From SVTX01 sp045638125 (GTDB taxonomy: Bacteria > Bacillota > Clostridia > Oscillospirales > CAG-272), in the NCBI GenBank assembly GCA_045638125.1, contig JAZUAS010000114.1, positions 1-36,817 on the forward strand: a stretch of DNA of 36,817 nucleotides, read 5' to 3'. Below the pieces are notes generated by a model that saw nothing but the letters and a program-made list of their open reading frames with translations, searched no databases and was not told the origin of the DNA. Shown in pieces: positions 1 to 7,185 of this stretch. The stretch's first letter is position 1; the number at the start of each line of letters is the position of its first letter. The position numbers and the translations under genes were made by a program.

Positions 1-1488
1 GCTCACGGTACCGCCGTAGGTCTTCCCTCTGATGACGATATGGGTAACAGTGAGGTTGGTCACAATGCTCTTGGTGCGGGTCAGGTATTCGCTCAGGGCG
101 CAAAGCTCGTAACACAGAGCATCGAAAGCGGCAAGATGTTCGCTTCTTCTACTTGGCAGGAGATCGTTGTCAACGTAAAGGCTAACCCTTCTACTCTCCA
201 CTTCCTCGGACTCTTTTGCGACGGTAACGTACACTCTCACATCGACCACCTCAAGGCTATGATCCCGCAGGCGAGCCCTGAAGGCATAGCTAATATTCGT
301 ATTCACATTCTTATCGACGGACGTGACGTTGGCGAAACCAGTGCGCTTGAGTACATCAATCCATTTGAGGAATATATTGCATCCCTTTCTGACGCTAACT
401 GCTGCATTAAGATCGCAAGCGGCGGGGGTAGAATGAAGATCACTATGGACCGTTACGAGGCTGACTGGTGTATGGTTGAGCCTGGCTGGAAGACCCACCT
501 TCTCGGTGAGGGCAGACAGTTCGCAAGCGCGGCTGAGGCTGTTGAAACCTACAGAGCAGAGCTTAAGGTAATCGACCAGGATCTTCCTCCCTTCGTAATC
601 GCAGAGAACGGCAAGCCCGTTGGTACCGTTGAGGACGGCGACAGCGTTATCTTCTTCAACTTCCGTGGCGACCGCTCTATTGAGATCTCCAAGACCTTTG
701 ACGCTCCCGAGGGCGCATTCGACAAGTTTGACAGAGTTCGTGTTCCCAAGGTTGTATATGCCGGTATGCTTGAATACGATGGCGACCTTCACATCCCCTC
801 CAAGTTCCTTGTAAATCCTCCCGAGATCACCGAAACTATGGGCGAGTACCTCGCTAACACCGGTGTTAAGCAGTACGCTATCTCCGAGACCCAGAAATAC
901 GGCCACGTTACCTACTTCTGGAACGGTAACAAGTCCGGAAAATTCTCCGAGGAGAACGAAACCTACGTTGAAGTTCTTTCCGACGTAGTTCCCTTCGAGC
1001 AGAGACCATGGATGAAGTGCGCGGAGATCACCGATAAGCTCATCGCTGCTCTTGAGGCAGCCGAGCATGACTATTACAGAGTAAACTTCCCCAACGGAGA
1101 CATGGTAGGTCATACCGGTTCTCTCGCGGCTACAAGATGCTCTATGGAGGCTCTTGACCTTCAGATCGGCAGAATCCTTGCAGTTGTTGACAAGCTGGGT
1201 GGCGTTGCTCTTCTTACCGCAGACCACGGAAATGCTGACGAAATGTTCGAGATGGACAAGAAGGGTCAGCCCAAGGTTGATAAGAACGGCAAGATGAAGG
1301 CTAAGACCAGCCACACCCTCAACAAGGTTCCCTGCATCATTTACGACAACACCGATGCAAAGAACCACTACACCGTAAAGGCAGACGAGGGCAACTTCGG
1401 TCTTTCCAACGTAGCGGCTACCATGGTTAACCTTATGGGTTACGAGGCGCCCGCAAAGTGGGACGAAAGCGTTATTGAGCTTAAGTAA
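1..1488 (+). CDS. gpmI: 2,3-bisphosphoglycerate-independent phosphoglycerate mutase (5' truncated by window edge)
   Basis: This enzyme interconverts 3- and 2-phosphoglycerate in glycolysis and gluconeogenesis in the cytoplasm, as a Mn-dependent member of the alkaline phosphatase fold. The reading frame is open from base 1, so the gene begins upstream; 495 residues are visible, and the family is usually about 510-550, so some tens of N-terminal residues are missing. The ATG at 40 is internal. Seen in the sequence: DMGNSEVGH with the phosphorylated serine near the visible N-terminus, DGRD, NFRGDR, NFPNGDMVGHTG, LLTADHGNADEM and TSHTLNKVPC, which together make the two metal sites. The stop is followed at once by an intrinsic terminator. 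It is likely the last gene of a glycolytic operon, which is inference because the upstream genes are outside the window. Confidence 0.97.
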   Translation, partial: AHGTAVGLPSDDDMGNSEVGHNALGAGQVFAQGAKLVTQSIESGKMFASSTWQEIVVNVKANPSTLHFLGLFCDGNVHSHIDHLKAMIPQASPEGIANIRIHILIDGRDVGETSALEYINPFEEYIASLSDANCCIKIASGGGRMKITMDRYEADWCMVEPGWKTHLLGEGRQFASAAEAVETYRAELKVIDQDLPPFVIAENGKPVGTVEDGDSVIFFNFRGDRSIEISKTFDAPEGAFDKFDRVRVPKVVYAGMLEYDGDLHIPSKFLVNPPEITETMGEYLANTGVKQYAISETQKYGHVTYFWNGNKSGKFSEENETYVEVLSDVVPFEQRPWMKCAEITDKLIAALEAAEHDYYRVNFPNGDMVGHTGSLAATRCSMEALDLQIGRILAVVDKLGGVALLTADHGNADEMFEMDKKGQPKVDKNGKMKAKTSHTLNKVPCIIYDNTDAKNHYTVKADEGNFGLSNVAATMVNLMGYEAPAKWDESVIELK

Positions 1489-1500
1489 TTTTTAATAAAG

Positions 1501-1532
1501 AAAACGGAGAGGCGTTTTGCCTCTCCGTTTTT
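1501..1532 (+). terminator. Rho-independent terminator after gpmI
   Basis: A perfect 13-bp stem (1501-1513 with 1519-1531), including a core ACGGAGAGGC, closes a 5-base loop and ends in a run of T. It lies 12 bases after the gpmI stop codon. Confidence 0.9.
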
Positions 1533-1537
1533 ATATG

Positions 1538-1568
1538 AAATAACGGCGGATATTTTCCGCCGTTATTT
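1538..1568 (-). terminator. Terminator for the 39-residue membrane peptide gene
   Basis: A perfect 13-bp stem (1538-1550 with 1556-1568; core AACGGCGGA) starts three bases beyond the stop codon of the minus-strand peptide gene. The T-tract in that direction is only moderate. Together with the gpmI terminator it separates two converging genes. Confidence 0.75.
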
Positions 1569-1571
1569 ATG

Positions 1572-1691
1572 TTATTTCTTTTTCTTAAAGAAAACTACAA
1601 CAGAGCTAACTACAGATACAGCGATAAGAATCAACGCGGGTGCGGAGACGATTGCCTCACATCCGAAAGAAAGAAGACTTGCCATATTCAT
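1572..1691 (-). CDS. 39-residue single-pass membrane peptide of unknown function
   Basis: I do not recognise this protein. It begins MNMASLLSFGCEAIVS, continues with one hydrophobic segment (about residues 13-35, rich in Ile, Val, Leu and Ser) and ends in a basic FFKKKK tail. The likely topology is N-out with the lysines in the cytoplasm. Support for a real gene is strong although it is very short: GGAGG lies five bases before the ATG, an ideal promoter stands upstream (TTGACA, 17 bases, TATAAT), and a stable hairpin follows the stop codon. It is monocistronic and converges on gpmI. It could be a small regulatory membrane protein or a type I toxin-like peptide. I saw no antisense RNA promoter or other antitoxin signal, so the toxin idea is only a guess. 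Confidence 0.75.
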   Translation of the reverse strand: MNMASLLSFGCEAIVSAPALILIAVSVVSSVVVFFKKKK

Positions 1692-1719
1692 ATTATCCTC
1701 CTTGATATTTGGTGCTTTT

Positions 1720-1748
1720 ATTATAGCATTAATAGTTACATTTGTCAA
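1720..1748 (-). promoter_or_regulatory. Consensus sigma-A promoter for the 39-residue peptide
   Basis: On the minus strand TTGACA (1743-1748) and TATAAT (1720-1725) are separated by 17 bases, with TG one base upstream of the -10 box. Both hexamers match consensus perfectly, which suggests strong constitutive transcription. Confidence 0.88.
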
Positions 1749-1806
1749 GATTTGTTTTTATCAATGATCGATCATAAATTGCTTACAAAATAATACGTCC
1801 CTCGGT

Positions 1807-2229
1807 TTATTTCGTCAGTTCTTCAAGTGGCGTTAGCATTTTATACTCAAAGGTGCTGTAAACTATATCTCCGTAGCGTCCCGTGTGAAGCCAGCGCCAC
1901 TCACCGAAGATGCCGAAGAAAATCCAAAGAATAGGGTGAAACTGCTGTTCCTCGCTTGCAGCCTTGGCTTGCTCCTCGGTAAAGTATCGGTCAATATACA
2001 CATAATTATCTGCGTTATCGGGATTCTCGCGTATTTCGAATGAACAGTATATGCCGAGATCGTTATACACCGTATCATTCTCGTGACCGTGATACAAAAC
2101 GGAGTAACCTGCATCCTCGTAAGCCGCAATAATTTCCTCGCAGGAAATTTCCTTCGGATCAGAATTACCGCAAGCAACAAGGGATAAGACAAGGAAGATA
2201 AACAAAAAGATTGATAATATCTTTTTCAT
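1807..2229 (-). CDS. Small lipoprotein of unknown function (140 aa)
   Basis: I do not recognise the family. The N-terminus is a lipoprotein signal: MKK, a hydrophobic stretch rich in Leu, Phe and Ile, then a lipobox LVAC with the lipidated cysteine at residue 20. The mature part is about 120 residues, acidic, with no clear repeats or catalytic motif. It is probably anchored outside the cell membrane. GGAGG lies eight bases before the ATG, and a promoter is present at 2275-2303. It is a single-gene unit between the membrane peptide and the nucleotidyltransferase, all read on the minus strand but each with its own promoter. The role is unknown. Confidence 0.85.
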   Translation of the reverse strand: MKKILSIFLFIFLVLSLVACGNSDPKEISCEEIIAAYEDAGYSVLYHGHENDTVYNDLGIYCSFEIRENPDNADNYVYIDRYFTEEQAKAASEEQQFHPILWIFFGIFGEWRWLHTGRYGDIVYSTFEYKMLTPLEELTK

Positions 2230-2274
2230 TTACTATACCTCCACTTTAAGAAATGTGGGTTGTAGACCAACCTT

Positions 2275-2303
2275 ATTATAACATAAATTATTAGTTTGGT
2301 AAA
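2275..2303 (-). promoter_or_regulatory. Promoter for the small lipoprotein
   Basis: TTTACC (2298-2303), a 17-base spacer and TATAAT (2275-2280) on the minus strand, with TG one base before the -10 box. The -35 box is weaker than consensus. Confidence 0.75.
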
Positions 2304-2394
2304 TATTTTTCTCGTATATGCAAACGCTAGGTGAACTTGCACCAAATTTGCACCAAGATTCAACGCCTATTCGGCTCGTCAAATTGGAATTTGT

Positions 2395-3054
2395 TTAATT
2401 GCTTTCAACAATACACTTTTTTGCAAAGACAAGTAAAGCCTCGGACATTGTAGAAAAATTAACCGCTCCACCATTTTTTAAATTCAAAAAGGTATTAACG
2501 ATATCTCGTTCATCGGGAGAAACAATCGATAGCAACTCTTTTTGATGTTTGATGTGTTTTCCTGTCTGATGAAAGACGATAGCCTGCACAACGAAAGAGG
2601 CGGATTTATATAGTCCTCGCAAAATTTCGTCACTCTTTTCGTGCAACATATTATGCACACAACCGTGATAGAGATTGCACGCCCCGATTTTGATAGCTCT
2701 TTCAACAGCCGTCCTATCAATGAGTGATAATATTTCATCAAGGCTTCCCTTTATTGCGGTTGTATCATAATAAAACTGAAAAAGGTCAGAAGGCTCCCAA
2801 TTAAGTAGCTCGTCTTTTCCCGATAAAAATCCGCAAATCATTTCTCTATGAGATAGGGCATCTAACATGAAGTTGTACTTTTGAATATCCGAGGCAGACA
2901 GTTGATCTAATATTACGACAATATCAATATCGCTCGTGTCATGAGCTTCGCCTCGGCTGTAGCTCCCCTGCAGTCCAACAAACCATACGCGGTTTCCAAA
3001 ATATCTATTTAAGGCTTTCAAAAAGTCATCTATCCATGCTGTAATATCTATCAT
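2395..3054 (-). CDS. Nucleotidyltransferase-fold protein, possible MNT-HEPN-like single chain
   Basis: A 219-residue cytoplasmic protein with the Pol-beta-type nucleotidyltransferase signature near the N-terminus: G30-S31 in QGSYSRGEAHD, followed by D42 and D44 in SDIDIVV. This GS-x-DxD pattern binds nucleotide and metal and is shared with aminoglycoside nucleotidyltransferases and MNT antitoxins. The C-terminal half is all-alpha in appearance and resembles the HEPN-like helical domain often joined to such enzymes. I chose the ATG at 3054 because GGAGGTG stands just upstream; an in-frame ATG at 3117 has no such site and overlaps the promoter. The gene looks more AT-rich than its neighbours and stands alone, so acquisition by transfer is possible. 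The substrate cannot be read from sequence, and an antibiotic-resistance role is not implied. Confidence 0.8.
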   Translation of the reverse strand: MIDITAWIDDFLKALNRYFGNRVWFVGLQGSYSRGEAHDTSDIDIVVILDQLSASDIQKYNFMLDALSHREMICGFLSGKDELLNWEPSDLFQFYYDTTAIKGSLDEILSLIDRTAVERAIKIGACNLYHGCVHNMLHEKSDEILRGLYKSASFVVQAIVFHQTGKHIKHQKELLSIVSPDERDIVNTFLNLKNGGAVNFSTMSEALLVFAKKCIVESN

Positions 3055-3105
3055 TTTAATCACCTCCACAAATTCAAGTTTATCGATTAGAATCTCAACG
3101 ATATA

Positions 3106-3134
3106 ATTATAGCACATATTTTTTGAAAAGTAAA
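3106..3134 (-). promoter_or_regulatory. Promoter for the nucleotidyltransferase gene
   Basis: TTTACT (3129-3134), 17 bases, TATAAT (3106-3111) on the minus strand, with the extended TGTGC directly before the -10 box. Confidence 0.78.
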
Positions 3135-3174
3135 TAGGACGGCGGAGTTTTTACAAATTGAACCGCTGCATAAA

Positions 3175-3206
3175 ACAAAAAGCTCTGCCGAAGCAGAGCT
3201 TTTTGT
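3175..3206 (-). terminator. Terminator of the rplM-rpsI operon
   Basis: A 14-bp perfect stem (3175-3188 with 3193-3206; core AGCTCTGC) with a tetraloop read as TTCG on the minus strand, followed by T-rich sequence, 26 bases after the rpsI stop. Confidence 0.92.
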
Positions 3207-3231
3207 ATATAGAAGTAATTCCAAAAAGGAA

Positions 3232-3633
3232 TTATCTCTTGGAGAACTGAGGAGCACGACGAGCGCCCTTGAGTCCGTACTTCTTTCTTTCCTTCATACG
3301 AGGGTCTCTGGTGAGGAATCCAGCTGCCTTGAGAGCAGGACGGTAGTTCTCGTCTGCTGCGATGAGCGCACGAGCTACACCGTGACGGATTGCACCTGCC
3401 TGACCGGAGATACCGCCACCGTTTACGTTAGCAACGATGTCGAACTTGCCGGTAGTGCCGGTTACGCCGAAAGGCTGGTTGATGATGAGCTTAAGGGTCT
3501 CGAGACCAAAGTAGGTGTCGATGTCCTTGCCATTGATGGTGATATTGCCGTTGCCGGGATATACTCTAACACGAGCAACAGACTTCTTTCTTCTACCAGT
3601 ACCGTAGAAGTAGGGCTTTGCACTTGTATACAT
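3232..3633 (-). CDS. rpsI: 30S ribosomal protein S9
   Basis: Small-subunit ribosomal protein whose C-terminal tail reaches the P-site tRNA. At 133 residues it is normal length. Visible family marks are YGTGRRKKSVARV near the N-terminus, GISGQAGAIRHGVARAL in the middle, and the basic tail ending GARRAPQFSKR with the invariant last KR. It follows rplM by 26 bases, the conserved bacterial L13-S9 operon, and shares the strong promoter at 4132-4160. A purine-rich AAGGAAG lies upstream of the ATG. Confidence 0.98.
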   Translation of the reverse strand: MYTSAKPYFYGTGRRKKSVARVRVYPGNGNITINGKDIDTYFGLETLKLIINQPFGVTGTTGKFDIVANVNGGGISGQAGAIRHGVARALIAADENYRPALKAAGFLTRDPRMKERKKYGLKGARRAPQFSKR

Positions 3634-3659
3634 AGGTTTACTTCCTTCCTTTCCTTAAA

Positions 3660-4088
3660 TTAAAACTCGTAGGTCTCGGGCTTCTGAGCCTCATGCTTGT
3701 GAGCCTCGCCGGAGTAAACCTTAAGTCTGGTAGCTGCTGCTCTACCGAGAGTGTTGTGGGGGAGCATGCCCTTTACAGCTGCTTCCATAGCAAACTCGGG
3801 CTTTTCAGCCATCAGCTTCTTGTACTGGATGCTCTTGAGACCACCGATGTAGCCGGAGTGTCTCTGATAGTATTTCTGCTCAAGCTTCTTACCGGTAAGA
3901 ACAGCCTTATCAGCGTTTACGATAATTACGAAGTTGCCGCAGTCAACGTGGGGTGTGAATTCGGGAGCATTCTTGCCGCGGAGAAGGTCTGCAGCAACAA
4001 CAGCGGTTCTACCCATGGGCTTACCGGCTGCGTCGATTACATACCACTTGCGGACAACTGCTTCTTTTTTCTGCATAAAAGTAGACAT
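3660..4088 (-). CDS. rplM: 50S ribosomal protein L13
   Basis: Large-subunit protein that binds 23S rRNA early in assembly. The predicted 142-residue product matches the usual 142-145 and shows KWYVIDAAGKPMGR, GKNAPEFTPHVDCG, YYQRHSGYIGG and MLPHNTLGR. I start it at 4088, where GGAGG precedes the ATG by eight bases. Two in-frame upstream ATGs (4184 and 4115) would add 32 or nine residues. The first lies upstream of the promoter and cannot be used from it; the second has only a GAGG that sits at the predicted transcript start. First gene of the rplM-rpsI operon. Confidence 0.98.
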   Translation of the reverse strand: MSTFMQKKEAVVRKWYVIDAAGKPMGRTAVVAADLLRGKNAPEFTPHVDCGNFVIIVNADKAVLTGKKLEQKYYQRHSGYIGGLKSIQYKKLMAEKPEFAMEAAVKGMLPHNTLGRAAATRLKVYSGEAHKHEAQKPETYEF

Positions 4089-4400
4089 TTTGTTATCCTC
4101 CAAAAAAGTGTTCATTTTTTTAACCTCGGATATTATATCACAAGAGTTTTTGTTTGTCAATACCTTTTTTGAAAATTTTTTCATTTTTTAAATTTACCTT
4201 TTACAAAGCTCTCGTTTTCTCGTTTTTTCTCGCTTTTTCATATAGTTTGCTTTTGAATGGCGTGAAAAATTTTTTTGAGAATTTTCCCGAATTTTCAATT
4301 TATCATGTGTTTTTCTCCGATTTTCTTCGAAAATGTTATATTTTCTCTCTTTCTCTCATAGACTGTAACCGTAAAATTTAAAGCTTCGGAGGACAAATAA
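4089..4400. other. AT-rich intergenic region between rplM and the S1-domain gene
   Basis: This 312-base gap between divergent genes holds the rplM promoter (4132-4160) and, from about 4190, a very T-rich stretch on the plus strand with several TTTTCTC-like runs. Near the S1 gene an extended -10-like element (TGT followed by TATATT, 4334-4342) could drive that gene, but no good -35 box lies at the right distance. I see no gene or stable RNA. Confidence 0.55.
4132..4160 (-). promoter_or_regulatory. Strong promoter of rplM-rpsI
   Basis: TTGACA (4155-4160), 17 bases, TATAAT (4132-4137), both perfect, with TGTGA directly before the -10 box. It gives a leader of only about 37 bases, so a long structured ribosomal-protein leader is unlikely here. 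Confidence 0.92.
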
Positions 4401-5357
4401 ATGATCAACATTTACAGACCTGAGGGTCTGCTTTACGGAACTGACGAAAACAGAGCGATGCTATGCAGCGGCAGGTTCGGTCTTGAAAAGGCAATGCAGT
4501 CCGGTGCTGTTTTAGAAAGCATGGCGATCTTGTGTGACAAAGATCTTAATCTTCATGTTGACCTGAATGGTATAATCGGTATAATTCCGAAAAACGAGGT
4601 CTGCTACGTAAACGGTACGGATACGGTCAAGGATATAGCTATAATCACGAGAGTTGGAAAGCCTGTGTGCTTCAAGGTCATGTCTATCGGAGAATCGGAC
4701 GGTAAGACCGTTGCCTATCTTTCCCGCCGCGCCGCGCAGATAGAGTGTATAAATAATTACGTAAGCGATCTGATTCCCGGTGACATAATCTGCTCGCGAG
4801 TGACACATCTTGAAACTTTCGGAGCCTTTGTCGATATAGGCTGCGGTGTTGTTGCTCTCCTCTCTGTCGATTGCATGTCGGTCTCGCGTTTTTCTCACCC
4901 CAGAGACCGATTATATAAAGGAATGGTGATAAATACCGTTCTCAAATCGTGGGACAAAGAAAAAAACCGCATTTTTGTCACAATGAGAGAGCTTTTGGGT
5001 ACGTGGGAAGAAAACGCCGCTCTGTTCTCACCCGGACAGACGGTTACAGGAATTATCAGGAGCATCGAGGATTACGGTGTATTTGTTGAGCTTACTCCAA
5101 ATCTCGCCGGGCTTGCCGAGCTTAAGGATTCCTCTGCTATGAATGCGGTCGAGCCAAGCAGATGCGTCGCTGTATACATAAAAAGCATAATACCCGAAAG
5201 AATGAAGCTGAAGCTGGTTTTGATAGATACTTATTCAAATGAAGAAAACTCTTTGAAGCTTAACTATTTTGTTGACACCTCCGAAACGAAGCATATTTCC
5301 TCGTGGCAGTATTCCCCGTCCTGCTGTCCGAGACTAATAAAAACCGAATTTGATTGA
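4401..5357 (+). CDS. S1 RNA-binding domain protein (318 aa)
   Basis: A cytoplasmic protein with at least two clear S1 (OB-fold) domains: residues about 126-200, opening with GDIICSRVTHLETFGAFVDIG, and about 212-285, opening with GQTVTGIIRSIEDYGVFVEL. A degenerate S1-like segment may lie at about 40-110. S1 domains bind single-stranded RNA. Proteins of this size in Clostridia are often annotated as S1-like ribosomal or regulatory proteins, but this one is shorter than true RpsA (four to six domains), so I give no symbol. GGAGG precedes the ATG by eight bases. It is monocistronic, divergent from rplM, and ends in a terminator at 5375-5409. Confidence 0.85.
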   Translation: MINIYRPEGLLYGTDENRAMLCSGRFGLEKAMQSGAVLESMAILCDKDLNLHVDLNGIIGIIPKNEVCYVNGTDTVKDIAIITRVGKPVCFKVMSIGESDGKTVAYLSRRAAQIECINNYVSDLIPGDIICSRVTHLETFGAFVDIGCGVVALLSVDCMSVSRFSHPRDRLYKGMVINTVLKSWDKEKNRIFVTMRELLGTWEENAALFSPGQTVTGIIRSIEDYGVFVELTPNLAGLAELKDSSAMNAVEPSRCVAVYIKSIIPERMKLKLVLIDTYSNEENSLKLNYFVDTSETKHISSWQYSPSCCPRLIKTEFD

Positions 5358-5374
5358 TATTTCAGATGCTATAT

Positions 5375-5409
5375 AATCCGTTGAATGACTGTTCGACGGA
5401 TTATTTTTT
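5375..5409 (+). terminator. Terminator after the S1-domain gene
   Basis: An 11-bp stem, AATCCGTTGAA with TTCGACGGATT (one G-U pair), followed by TATTTTTT. Confidence 0.85.
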
Positions 5410-5479
5410 CTTAATTGTGAATTTATTTCAACTGCTTTATAAACATTTGTAAACATTTTTTTGTAACGGTTTTATTCTC

Positions 5480-5508
5480 TTGACACAAATTATCTTTTGT
5501 GGTATAAT
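5480..5508 (+). promoter_or_regulatory. Strong promoter for the solute-binding lipoprotein
   Basis: TTGACA (5480-5485), 17 bases, TATAAT (5503-5508), with TGTGG directly before the -10 box. The leader to the ATG is about 55 bases. Confidence 0.92.
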
Positions 5509-5570
5509 TTATCGTGGCTATAATTGTAATATTCTAACGAGTCAATGTTGTAAGAAAGGATCCCATTAAA

Positions 5571-7073
5571 ATGATTAAGCATTTTAAACCTATTGCGCTT
5601 TTCCTTGCCTTTTTGATGGTCATGGCATGCTTCGCATCATGCGTTCAGCTTGAAGATGTAGTTGAAGATCTCGGAGGTGGCGGTGAAGATGGAGACGAAA
5701 CCGAGGCGATTCCCGAAAGCGTTGAACAGAAGGACTACTCTTCCGAGTTTTATCTTTCTATAGTTCCCGACAGTAACACCATGAAGCTTTTCTGGGTTGA
5801 AAAGAGTGAGGGTGACGCTCTGTCCGAGGCTGTTTACGCAAGACAGGAAAAGGTATATAACTATCTCGGAGTTGAAGTTTTCGCTTCATCTGCCGGTTCC
5901 TATGATTCCTACATTGAGCCTTTCAGAAGCGCGGTTGAAAAGAGAGACGGTTCAGTTGACTGCTTGCTCACACACGCACATACAGGAGCATCCGGATTGG
6001 TTCAGGACATGTATCTTGCCGATCTGAACAATCTTCTCGGAGTTGATCTTGAGCAGGATTATTGGAATACGGAATTTATGGACTATCTTGCTATCGACGG
6101 TAGCAGATATCTCGGATTCAGTGATTTTATGCCTCTTCGTACGAATGTTATTGCTTTTAACAAAGATATGATGGACCAGTATCACAGTTCCATGGAAAAG
6201 TCCGTTTATGATATGGTTGAAAACTATGAATGGACCCTTGATGAGTTCATTTCTCTTGTACAGGTTGTTTATACCGATAAGACGGGTGACGGTAAAACAG
6301 AGGATGACATTTACGGTCTTACCGGTCAGCAGTGGGTACCGTGGATTGGCTTCTTTCATGCAAGTAATATCAATATTATAGAGCCTAACGAAAGCGGCAA
6401 GTACGAGATCTCTATGATGAACGCAGTCAATTCTCAAAAGACTAATGACCTTGTTAAAAAATTAAAGGACTTCTCGGCGTCCGATTGTTGCTTCCTTCAA
6501 TACCCCAATGGTGGAACATTTGATGGTACTATTCCCTATCCTTCTATCACAACAGGCAGAGCGCTTATGCAGCTTGCCTCCACTCCTGCCCTTGAAGAAT
6601 TCTTAAGCTATGACATTGATTTTGGAGTTCTTCCCTATCCTATGTATGATACCGCTCAAAAGAGCGTAGGCTACCGTTCGCTCCAGTGGGGTGGATACTT
6701 ATGTGTCCCCTCTTACGTTGAAAACGAACAGATGGTAGGCGAAACTCTTGATGTTCTTGCTTTCTACAGTGACGACGTAAGAATTACCTTCTACGAAAAG
6801 GTGCTTGGTAAGCAGGTCGCTGATGCGCCCGAGGACGCAAGGATGCTTGAAGAATATATCTGGAAAAGTGTATGCCCCGAGATAGCCCAGTGCTATTACG
6901 AAAAGGCTGGCGGTTCCGATGTTCTTTACTTCCTCCCTAAGGTAACCCGTCCCCCCGAAGACGGCGGTAAGGAGCTTGCTTCTTTTTATAGCTCATTTTC
7001 TTCAAACGCTACCAAGTCAATTCAGAAATTCGTTCAACAGGTTATTGTCAATAAAACAAAATTCGGTAAATAA
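5571..7073 (+). CDS. Extracellular solute-binding lipoprotein, ABC importer type (orphan)
   Basis: A 500-residue lipoprotein. The signal peptide starts MIKHFKPIALFLAFLMV and ends in a lipobox-like FASC with Cys23 as the lipidation site; an acidic, Gly/Glu-rich linker follows (to about residue 55). The rest has the look of family 1 solute-binding proteins of ABC importers: a bilobed fold with the pattern GFSDFMPLRTNVIAFNKDMM, an aromatic-rich middle and an acidic EYxWTLDEF-type segment typical of carbohydrate binders. It would sit on the outer face of the membrane. No permease or ATPase gene is adjacent, and the gene has its own perfect promoter and two terminators, so it must share a transporter encoded elsewhere or act alone. 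The substrate cannot be told from sequence; a carbohydrate is a guess. Confidence 0.82.
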   Translation: MIKHFKPIALFLAFLMVMACFASCVQLEDVVEDLGGGGEDGDETEAIPESVEQKDYSSEFYLSIVPDSNTMKLFWVEKSEGDALSEAVYARQEKVYNYLGVEVFASSAGSYDSYIEPFRSAVEKRDGSVDCLLTHAHTGASGLVQDMYLADLNNLLGVDLEQDYWNTEFMDYLAIDGSRYLGFSDFMPLRTNVIAFNKDMMDQYHSSMEKSVYDMVENYEWTLDEFISLVQVVYTDKTGDGKTEDDIYGLTGQQWVPWIGFFHASNINIIEPNESGKYEISMMNAVNSQKTNDLVKKLKDFSASDCCFLQYPNGGTFDGTIPYPSITTGRALMQLASTPALEEFLSYDIDFGVLPYPMYDTAQKSVGYRSLQWGGYLCVPSYVENEQMVGETLDVLAFYSDDVRITFYEKVLGKQVADAPEDARMLEEYIWKSVCPEIAQCYYEKAGGSDVLYFLPKVTRPPEDGGKELASFYSSFSSNATKSIQKFVQQVIVNKTKFGK

Positions 7074-7079
7074 TATTTT

Positions 7080-7107
7080 AACTCCCCGCCAAGGCGGGGA
7101 GTTTTTA
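7080..7107 (+). terminator. Terminator after the solute-binding lipoprotein
   Basis: An 11-bp perfect GC-rich stem (AACTCCCCGCC with GGCGGGGAGTT) and a 2-base loop, followed by TTT. Confidence 0.9.
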
Positions 7108-7112
7108 TATAG

Positions 7113-7146
7113 AAACGCGAGTGTCTCCAGGGACACCCGCGTTTTA
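7113..7146 (+). terminator. Second hairpin, possible terminator between converging genes
   Basis: AAACGCG and GTGTC pair with GACAC and CGCGTTT around a single A-C mismatch, followed by AAAATTTT. It lies six bases after the first terminator and may act in both directions, also ending the helicase transcript. Confidence 0.7.
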
Positions 7147-7185
7147 AAATTTTATAGATGTAATTGAAAAAGCTATCAGTAAGAC

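Noticed and set aside
1..39. gpmI as a truncated pseudogene
   Set aside because: The frame is open to base 1 with conserved residues before the first ATG, so the shortening comes from the window edge.
1569..1793. A 74-codon plus-strand frame over the 39-residue peptide gene
   Set aside because: No Shine-Dalgarno site and it overlaps the promoter, ribosome binding site and terminator that support the minus-strand gene.
4089..4131. L13 leader regulatory RNA upstream of rplM
   Set aside because: The promoter leaves a leader of about 37 bases, too short for a known L13 leader fold, and no convincing stem was found.
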